Source: 2-01-FULL-39-10-A sp964565795 (GTDB lineage Bacteria > Patescibacteriota > Microgenomatia > Levybacterales > UBA12049). Taken from it: 19,376 nucleotides of DNA. Under the pieces are notes generated by a model, which ran no database searches, was not told the DNA's origin, and saw only the letters and a list, made by a program, of their open reading frames with translations. The stretch lies in contig CAZMGC010000018.1 in assembly GCA_964565795.1 (NCBI GenBank), forward strand, positions 1-19,376. The letters run 5' to 3'. The position numbers and the translations under genes are program-made. The stretch's first letter is position 1, and each line of letters starts with the position of its first letter. Positions 14,162 to 19,376 of the stretch are shown here, piece after piece.

Positions 14162-15592
14162 ATGGACGCTAAAAACTCTAATCAAGAATATCCTCCAGTC
14201 GTAGCCGTTTTGGGTCATGTAGACCACGGTAAAACTACACTCTTAGATACAATCCGAAAAACTTCAATCGCCGCAAGAGAACATGGAGGAATTACTCAGA
14301 AAATTGGAGCTTCAAGCGTAGAAATTGAGCATGAAAGTAGAAAAAGATTTATTACTTTTATAGATACCCCAGGACATGAAGCTTTTGCTAAAATGCGTGG
14401 TCGCGGAGCCCAAGCAGCCGATATTGGTTTGCTTATCGTTTCTTCTGTTGATGGAGTTATGCCTCAAACAAAAGAAAGTATTAGTCTTCTTAAAGCTTCG
14501 GGAGTTCCGTTCATCGTTGTTTTGACTAAATCAGATGATCCTCAGAAAAATCCTGAAAAAGCTAAGAGAGATCTTATGAATGAAGAAATTATTTTTGAAG
14601 GAATGGGGGGAGACGTTCCAGTTATTGAAGTTTCTTCAAAAACAGGCATGAATATTAAAGAATTACTTGATTTGATTCTCCTTGTTAATGATCTTCATCC
14701 AAAGTCAGATGAAGTTTCTGCAACTGGACCATTAAAAGCAATAGTTATTGAATCTAAGCAAGATCCTAAGGCCGGACCGAAGGCTACAGTAGTTGTAAAA
14801 AATGGAACAATTTCAGTAAGAGACGAAGTTACTACAGGAGAAGTAAATGGTAAGGTAAGAAGTTTGATTTTAGACTCTGGAAAGCAAGTCCAGATGGCCT
14901 CAGTTGGAGATGCAGTTGAGATCTTAGGTTTTGAAAAAGCTCCAAGTGTAGGTAATGTTGTTTATAAAGGATCAGAGATAAAAGCGCTTGAAGAATCTGA
15001 GAAAGGGGCTAAAGCCAAGAATAATGACGATTATATCTCATTAATTTTGGTCGCAGATACGCTAGGATCTTTGGAGGCCATAGTAGCTTCACTTCCAGAA
15101 AAAATAAATATCATTTCTAAAAAAACCGGAGATATAACTACGGCTGATGTTTTACTAGCAAAATCAATTGGTGCACTGGTCTTAGGTTTTAACATAAAAA
15201 TTAAGTCAGATGTGGTTCGATTGGCCTCCACGGAAAAAGTTTTAGTTAAGAGTTATTCAATTATTTATGAAATGCTTGATGAGATTAATGATGTGGTTGA
15301 GGGAAAAGCACTTTCTCTTTTAGAAGAAGTTTATGGTACGGCTAAGATTTTAGCTAGTTTTCCATTTGAAAAGCAGATTGTGATGGGTATAAAAGTGCTT
15401 GAGGGTAGAGTTGCTAAGGGAGATAAGGTAAGAATTGAAAGAGGCGACACGGTAATTGGAGAGGGATATATTAATTCCGTGAGACAAGGAAAAGATCAAA
15501 CCTCCAAAGTCGAAGCAGGTCTGGAAGCAGGTATAATAGTCGGCCCTGCTATTGACTTTACTATAGGCGATATGATAATATGCCATAGCTAA
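14162..15592 (+). CDS. infB: Translation initiation factor IF-2 (minimal form)
   Basis: GTPase that brings initiator tRNA to the 30S subunit and promotes subunit joining. At 476 residues it lacks the long N-terminal extension and IF2_N domain (E. coli 890, Bacillus about 716) and starts almost at the G domain. G1 is GHVDHGKT (18-25), the switch region GGITQKIGA (42-50), G3 DTPGH (68-72), and G4 TKSD (122-125), where most IF2 have NKxD. Domain II, the linker/domain III part (SLEAI, ADVLLAKSIGALVLGFN) and domain IV (LEGRVAKGDKVRI.RGD, ending GPAIDFTIGDMI) are all present, so the gene is complete at its 3' end. The ATG follows a run of seven A's with no SD. The final bases contain a possible promoter and switch-like repeats for the next gene. 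Confidence 0.97.
   Translation: MDAKNSNQEYPPVVAVLGHVDHGKTTLLDTIRKTSIAAREHGGITQKIGASSVEIEHESRKRFITFIDTPGHEAFAKMRGRGAQAADIGLLIVSSVDGVMPQTKESISLLKASGVPFIVVLTKSDDPQKNPEKAKRDLMNEEIIFEGMGGDVPVIEVSSKTGMNIKELLDLILLVNDLHPKSDEVSATGPLKAIVIESKQDPKAGPKATVVVKNGTISVRDEVTTGEVNGKVRSLILDSGKQVQMASVGDAVEILGFEKAPSVGNVVYKGSEIKALEESEKGAKAKNNDDYISLILVADTLGSLEAIVASLPEKINIISKKTGDITTADVLLAKSIGALVLGFNIKIKSDVVRLASTEKVLVKSYSIIYEMLDEINDVVEGKALSLLEEVYGTAKILASFPFEKQIVMGIKVLEGRVAKGDKVRIERGDTVIGEGYINSVRQGKDQTSKVEAGLEAGIIVGPAIDFTIGDMIICHS
15552..15579 (+). promoter_or_regulatory. Candidate promoter inside the infB 3' end for the DHH-like gene
   Basis: TTGACT, a 16-nt spacer and GATAAT (5 of 6 matches in each box). The predicted start is near 15586, leaving a leader of about 46 nt that contains the hairpin at 15594-15618. 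It lies within coding sequence, so it could be chance. Confidence 0.45.
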
Positions 15593-15593
15593 T

Positions 15594-15622
15594 TAAGCCT
15601 ATAGAACTTATAGGTTTATTTT
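15594..15622 (+). terminator. Candidate intrinsic terminator/attenuator after infB
   Basis: A 10-bp stem (15594-15603 with 15609-15618, one G-U) with loop GAACT is followed directly by TTTT (15619-15622). The 5' arm can instead pair upstream: GCCTATAG (15597-15604) is the exact complement of CTATAGGC (15561-15568), an antiterminator-like alternative. The stem has only two G-C pairs, so efficiency is doubtful. It sits 9 bp before the next ATG. Confidence 0.5.
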
Positions 15623-15631
15623 GTAATAAAC

Positions 15632-16654
15632 ATGGATATTCAAAGACTCAGAGAAATTTTTGACAGAGAAAGCAGTTTTGCGATTGTTGTTGGACAAGAA
15701 TACACAATTGACGAAATGGGAGCTTCCCTATCTCTTTATCTAACACTTTCTTCACTTGGAAAAGATGTTTCAGTTATATCTTCAAAACAGCCTTTAGTAG
15801 AGGTTTCTAATCTTGTTGGAATAGACAGAGTTAGAACTGGATATGAATCAAAAAATGGAGACTTAGTAGTTTCTTTCCCATACCAGGGAGATGAAATTGG
15901 AAAAGTTTCATACACTCTTGAAGCAGGATTTTTAAACATTATCGTAAAGCCAAAAGAAAATGCACTTTCTTTTGGAGAAAAAGATGTTCTATTTAGAAGA
16001 AGCGGAGATGTGCCTCGTGTATTAATTGCAGTTGGAGTTAAGAGACTTTCAGAATTATCTTCTATATTTAATATAGAGTCACTTAAAGATACAACTATTA
16101 TTAACATTGATAAGGCAGGATCAAACGAAGGATTTGGAGATATAGTTATGATTGGTCAATCTGCTTCAAGTGTTTCAGAGCAAGTTGCCAACGTTATGCT
16201 TGCTCTTGCATATCCAATTGATCCAGATTCTGCGCAAAACTTACTTAGTGGAATAGTTTATGCTACCTCTGATTTTCAAAGCTCAATAACAAGCTCTTTA
16301 GCATTTGAAATGGCAGGAATACTTCTTAGAAGTGGAGCGATAAGAGAAGGAGTTGCTTCGTCTCCTAGACAAGTTAGAAGACCGGTTTCTCCAGTAGCTC
16401 CAGTAGCTCCAGTTGTTCAACCAATAAGTCAACCAGTAAATAATTTTGTAGATGATGTAATGCCAAATCCATCACTTCAGCAAGTTGTTTCACAAAGACA
16501 GGCTAGATCTAGCGCAACACAATCCCGCGCAACTCAGGCACCATTTCCAAGCACTTCAGCGCAAAACGAATTTCCAAGTGAGCAAAAAAAAGATGATGCT
16601 CCACCTGATTGGTTAGCCCCAAAAATATATAAAGGCTCAACAAATGTTGAGTAA
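15632..16654 (+). CDS. Degenerate DHH-phosphoesterase-like protein (probable pseudoenzyme)
   Basis: 340 residues. The fold pattern matches NrnA/RecJ-type DHH proteins: a first strand then SLSLYLTLSSLGKDVSVIS (32-50), the usual LALYLALKELGK helix. The DHH region reads INIDKAGSNEGFGDI (157-171), then SVSEQVANVM (180-189) and AQNLLSGIVYATSDF (201-215). These align with IDHHxSNxxFGD, STSE and LLTGIxTDTxxF. Metal ligands are replaced: DHH is DKA (160-162), the N-terminal HxNxDxD is GxExTxD (21-27), and DTxxF is ATSDF. Phosphodiesterase activity is therefore unlikely. About 240-340 is a Pro/Gln/Ser-rich disordered tail with a short tandem repeat, ending DDAPPDWLAPKIYKG. It sits between infB and rpsO-pnp, where nrnA often lies. 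Role unknown; RNA or nucleotide binding is inference. Confidence 0.72.
   Translation: MDIQRLREIFDRESSFAIVVGQEYTIDEMGASLSLYLTLSSLGKDVSVISSKQPLVEVSNLVGIDRVRTGYESKNGDLVVSFPYQGDEIGKVSYTLEAGFLNIIVKPKENALSFGEKDVLFRRSGDVPRVLIAVGVKRLSELSSIFNIESLKDTTIINIDKAGSNEGFGDIVMIGQSASSVSEQVANVMLALAYPIDPDSAQNLLSGIVYATSDFQSSITSSLAFEMAGILLRSGAIREGVASSPRQVRRPVSPVAPVAPVVQPISQPVNNFVDDVMPNPSLQQVVSQRQARSSATQSRATQAPFPSTSAQNEFPSEQKKDDAPPDWLAPKIYKGSTNVE
16391..16417 (+). repeat. 9-bp tandem repeat coding Pro-Val-Ala
   Basis: CCAGTAGCT occurs twice in tandem (16391-16408), followed by a diverged third unit (CCAGTTGTT). It encodes the PVAPVAPVV part of the disordered tail and is likely slippage-prone. Confidence 0.7.
16636..16651 (+). 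repeat. Inverted repeat overlapping the rpsO -35 box
   Basis: CTCAACA, two bases, TGTTGAG: a perfect 7-bp dyad (as RNA, a 6-bp stem with an AAAT loop). It abuts the stop of the DHH-like gene and contains most of the rpsO -35. No T-run follows. It could be a protein operator, an RNA end-protecting hairpin, or chance. Confidence 0.5.
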
Positions 16655-16675
16655 AACGTAAATCTTTGATATAAT
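16647..16675 (+). promoter_or_regulatory. Promoter of rpsO
   Basis: TTGAGT (16647-16652), a 17-nt spacer and extended -10 TGATATAAT (16667-16675). The hexamer ends 11 nt before the ATG, so the leader is about 4 nt. That leaves no room for the 5'-leader autoregulation by S15 known from E. coli. Confidence 0.75.
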
Positions 16676-16685
16676 ACCTCACTAT

Positions 16686-16955
16686 ATGCCGCTTTCGACA
16701 ACACAAAAACAAGAAATTATAAATAAGTTTGCAACAGTAAAAGGAGACACTGGAAGTCCTGAAGTTCAAATTGCACTTCTTACAACCAGAATTGAAAAGT
16801 TAACAGAGCATTTAAAAGCTCACACTCATGATGTTCACAGTAGACGTGGTTTGTTATCAATGATTGCAAAAAGAAGAAGACTTATTAATTTTTTAACAAA
16901 AGTTGATAAAGTTAGGTCAGCAGACATTGCTAAAAAAGTAGGATTGAAAGATTAA
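16686..16955 (+). CDS. rpsO: 30S ribosomal protein S15
   Basis: Primary 16S rRNA-binding protein of the small subunit platform, contacting helices 20-22. The 89-residue product is full length for S15. Hallmarks are the N-terminal helix region with DTGSPEVQIALLTTRIEKLTEH, the HDVHSRRGL loop that binds rRNA, and KRRRLINFL in the last helix. The ATG is fixed by the promoter only 11 nt upstream. pnp follows after 69 bp, the conserved rpsO-pnp order, here with a separate candidate promoter. Confidence 0.98.
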   Translation: MPLSTTQKQEIINKFATVKGDTGSPEVQIALLTTRIEKLTEHLKAHTHDVHSRRGLLSMIAKRRRLINFLTKVDKVRSADIAKKVGLKD

Positions 16956-16972
16956 GTAGAAAGATATAAAAT
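16944..16972 (+). promoter_or_regulatory. Candidate promoter of pnp
   Basis: TTGAAA (16944-16949), a 17-nt spacer and TAAAAT (16967-16972); 5 of 6 matches in each box. The predicted start is near 16979, leaving a leader of about 46 nt, the longest in the window apart from that of the DHH-like gene. The leader holds GGGAG at 17003-17007, too far (17 nt) from the ATG to be a normal SD. Confidence 0.5.
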
Positions 16973-17024
16973 ATATTCATATTCCTCGATTTAGTTGTGT
17001 GTGGGAGAAAGAAATAAAAATTAA

Positions 17025-19376
17025 ATGAAAAACGCCTCAGTAGAGATAGAACTAGCAGGAAAAAAGCTTACCTTTGAAACAGGTGAACTTGCTGTGCAGT
17101 CAACTTCATCAATCTTAGCTCGTCTTGGAGATACAGTTGTTTTAGTAACAGTTGTAGAGGGTGGAAAAACAGATTTAGATTATTTCCCATTATCAATTGA
17201 ATACCAAGAGCGTCTTTATGCTGGAGGAAAAATAAAAGGTTCTCGTTGGGTAAAAAGGGGTGGAAGGCCTTCTGACGAATCAATTTTAGCAGGACGTCTT
17301 ATTGACCGATCTGTTAGACCTCTTTTTCCAAAAGCATTTAAAAATGAAGTTCAGGTAATTATTACTGTACTTTCAGTTGATGGAGAAAATGAAGCAGATA
17401 TCGTAGCTCTTAATGCAGTTTCTGCAGCGCTCGCAATTTCTAGAATTCCATGGAATGGTCCAATTGGAGCTGTGAGAGTTGGATACCTCAGTCGTGAAGA
17501 AGGTTCAAAACCAGAAATAGTTGTGAATCCAATAAGCTCAGAAGTTGCTACATCAGATCTGGATATTGTTCTTTCTCAATCAACTGATAAGACAGTTATG
17601 ATTGAAGCAGGAGCAAAGCAGGTAACGGAAGAAATCTTAATGTCTGCTGTTGAAATTGCTCACAAAGAAACTCAAGTAGTCATTAAAGGAATTGAAGAGT
17701 TAGTTAAAAAAGTAGGACAAGAAAAACTAGAAGTGCCAGTTGAAGGAGATTTAAATGATATAGTAGCTTTGATTGATAAGTCTTATAAAGAAGATGTGCA
17801 AAGTCTTATCGATACTAGAGTTAATAAAGAAGGTGGCGGAAATGAAACAGGAGCATTAATCGATAAGATTTTCGATGACATGAAAGTAAAAGACGCAGCA
17901 AGTGAAATCGACAAGAAGACAATCGCTGCAGCAATCGAAAAAGTAATGTTTAAGCTTATTAGATCAAACGTTTTAGCTAAAGGAAAAAGAGCGGATGGAA
18001 GGAAGATGGATGAAATTAGACAACTTCAAGCAAAAGTTGGACTTCTCCCAAGAACTCATGGTTCAGCGCTATTCCAAAGAGGAATAACTCAAGCTCTTTC
18101 AATTGCGACTCTTGGATCTCCTAGGATGGGACAACTTATAGAATCTGCAGATGGAGAAGAGGAAAAGAGATATATTCATCATTATTCAGGACTTCCTTAT
18201 TCATTTGGTCAAACAGGTAGGGTAGGCACTCCAAGTAGACGAGAAATCGGTCATGGTGCATTAGCTGAGAGAGCACTTGAAGCTGTTATTCCTTCACAAG
18301 CTGAATTTCCATATACGATTCAGGTAGTTTCTGAAGTATTATCACAAAACGGATCAAGCTCTATGGCTTCAACTTGTGGATCAACTTTAGCTCTTATGGA
18401 TGCAGGAGTTCCAATTAAAAAACCGGTAGCTGGAATCTCAATCGGAATGATGTCAGATGGGGATAAATATGAGCTTTTGACTGACATTATTGGTCTTGAA
18501 GATTTTTCAGGAGATATGGACTTTAAGGTAGCAGGAACTGACACTGGAGTTACAGCAATTCAGCTTGATGTAAAAATACCAGGACTAACTGACGAGCAAA
18601 TTAAAAATATTTTAGATAGAGCAAAAACTGCTAGGCTTCAAATTTTAGAAGTTATAGCTAGTGTTATGCCAGAGCCACGAAAGAATCTTTCTGAATTTGC
18701 TCCAAAGATTGAAACAGTTAGAATTCCAGTAGACAAGATTGGTGAATTAATCGGACCTGGTGGAAAAAATATTAAACATATTATTGCTACAACAGGAGCT
18801 CAGGTGGATGTTGAAGATGATGGTACGGTAACTATTTCAGGAGTTGACGCAAACGCTGTTCAGGCAGGAACTGACTGGATTAAAAATATGATGAGAGAAG
18901 TAACAGTTGGAGAAGTATTTGAATCAGCAGAAGTTAAAAGAATGCTTCCATTTGGAGCATTTGTAGAATTTTTACCCGGCAAAGAAGGAATGGTGCACGT
19001 TTCACAAATGTCTTCTGAGTATGTAAAAAATCCAGCAGATGTAGTTAACATCGGAGATAAAGTTAAGGTTAGGGTAATGGAAATTGATGAACAGGGAAGA
19101 ATTAATTTATCAATGAAATTCGGAGCAGACGCAGATAAGCCATCGGGTGGAGGAGACAGAGGTGGAGACCGCGGAGGATTTGACAGAGAGCCAAGAAATG
19201 ATAGCAGAGGTGGAGGGTTTAGGGGTAGAGGAGGAAGTCGTGGGCCAAGGAGAGATTTTGCACCTCGTAATGACTTTGCACAAAGAAATGATAGAGGCGG
19301 AAATTTTGAAGCCTCAGTACCTTTAAAAGGACCTCGTCATGATGACCCAAATGCAGGACCATCCGACCATCCATTA
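17025..19376 (+). CDS. pnp: Polyribonucleotide nucleotidyltransferase (PNPase) with RGG-rich tail, 3' end outside window
   Basis: Phosphate-dependent 3'-5' exoribonuclease of RNA decay. The frame is open from ATG 17025 to the window edge (784 codons, no stop); a stop directly precedes the ATG in frame, fixing the start. The first RNase PH-like domain has GGKIKGSRWVKRGGRPSD. A helical middle follows, then the second RNase PH-like domain with GSALFQRGITQAL (about 346), RREIGHGALAERAL, GSSSMASTCGSTLALMDAG and LTDIIGLEDFSGDMDFK (about 485-501), which holds the catalytic Asp pair. The KH domain has IGPGGKNIK (near 575), and the S1 domain is about 625-700. Up to about residue 705 it matches a standard PNPase (E. 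coli 711). Beyond this at least 79 more residues are rich in Gly, Arg and Asp (RGG boxes). It is missed if complete ORFs are required. Confidence 0.97.
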   Translation, partial: MKNASVEIELAGKKLTFETGELAVQSTSSILARLGDTVVLVTVVEGGKTDLDYFPLSIEYQERLYAGGKIKGSRWVKRGGRPSDESILAGRLIDRSVRPLFPKAFKNEVQVIITVLSVDGENEADIVALNAVSAALAISRIPWNGPIGAVRVGYLSREEGSKPEIVVNPISSEVATSDLDIVLSQSTDKTVMIEAGAKQVTEEILMSAVEIAHKETQVVIKGIEELVKKVGQEKLEVPVEGDLNDIVALIDKSYKEDVQSLIDTRVNKEGGGNETGALIDKIFDDMKVKDAASEIDKKTIAAAIEKVMFKLIRSNVLAKGKRADGRKMDEIRQLQAKVGLLPRTHGSALFQRGITQALSIATLGSPRMGQLIESADGEEEKRYIHHYSGLPYSFGQTGRVGTPSRREIGHGALAERALEAVIPSQAEFPYTIQVVSEVLSQNGSSSMASTCGSTLALMDAGVPIKKPVAGISIGMMSDGDKYELLTDIIGLEDFSGDMDFKVAGTDTGVTAIQLDVKIPGLTDEQIKNILDRAKTARLQILEVIASVMPEPRKNLSEFAPKIETVRIPVDKIGELIGPGGKNIKHIIATTGAQVDVEDDGTVTISGVDANAVQAGTDWIKNMMREVTVGEVFESAEVKRMLPFGAFVEFLPGKEGMVHVSQMSSEYVKNPADVVNIGDKVKVRVMEIDEQGRINLSMKFGADADKPSGGGDRGGDRGGFDREPRNDSRGGGFRGRGGSRGPRRDFAPRNDFAQRNDRGGNFEASVPLKGPRHDDPNAGPSDHPL

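Noticed and set aside
1..19376. CRISPR arrays, tRNA/rRNA genes, insertion sequences, phage genes
   Set aside because: No regularly spaced repeats, no cloverleaf-like or rRNA segments, and no transposase or integrase motifs were seen in any coding frame.

Overview
The window is an AT-rich, very gene-dense stretch in which all 15 confidently called genes lie on the + strand, mostly with gaps under 100 bp or 4-bp ATGA overlaps. The gene set and its reductions suggest a Candidate Phyla Radiation (Patescibacteria) genome, most likely in or near Microgenomates: a short HrcA, a DnaJ without zinc finger, an IF2 of only 476 residues, a compressed nusA-infB-rpsO-pnp cluster, and promoters placed almost on top of start codons. 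TGA is used as an ordinary stop (glmS, cutA, the LOG gene), so the TGA=Gly code of Gracilibacteria/Absconditabacteria does not apply. The taxonomic call is inference; no marker comparison was possible.

Layout. (1) 1-5834, protein quality control: hrcA (5' end cut by the window edge), grpE, dnaK, then glmS with its own promoter, then dnaJ. Between glmS and dnaJ lies a 76-bp composite of inverted repeats that can fold in two mutually exclusive ways. (2) 5842-10204, metabolism: a stand-alone homoserine dehydrogenase; a tightly overlapping cutA / LOG-family / dihydroorotase operon; and a class 1-like dihydroorotate dehydrogenase with its own promoter. (3) 10199-12924, a two-gene unit with a 4-bp overlap: a 112-residue membrane protein and a membrane-anchored, two-AAA-domain Clp/Hsp100-like ATPase. 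The ATPase has lost both substrate-threading pore loops and the ClpP-docking tripeptide. This is the best candidate here for an undescribed system. (4) 12927-19376, information processing: nusA, infB, a DHH-phosphoesterase-like protein whose catalytic residues are replaced (a probable pseudoenzyme in the place where NrnA often sits), rpsO, and pnp, which runs off the right edge with an added RGG-rich tail.

Regulation. Six genes that appear to start transcription units (glmS, cutA, pyrD, the small membrane gene, nusA, rpsO) have a TATAAT-like hexamer, five of them with an upstream TGn, ending 7-11 nt before the ATG. The predicted RNA start is therefore at or within about 4 nt of the start codon, meaning leaderless or nearly leaderless mRNAs. 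Shine-Dalgarno-like sequences are seen mainly in front of downstream cistrons (grpE, dnaK, the LOG gene). hom and pnp depart from this pattern in different ways. No RNA genes, insertion sequences or CRISPR arrays were seen, and no gene-free stretch longer than 300 bp exists.
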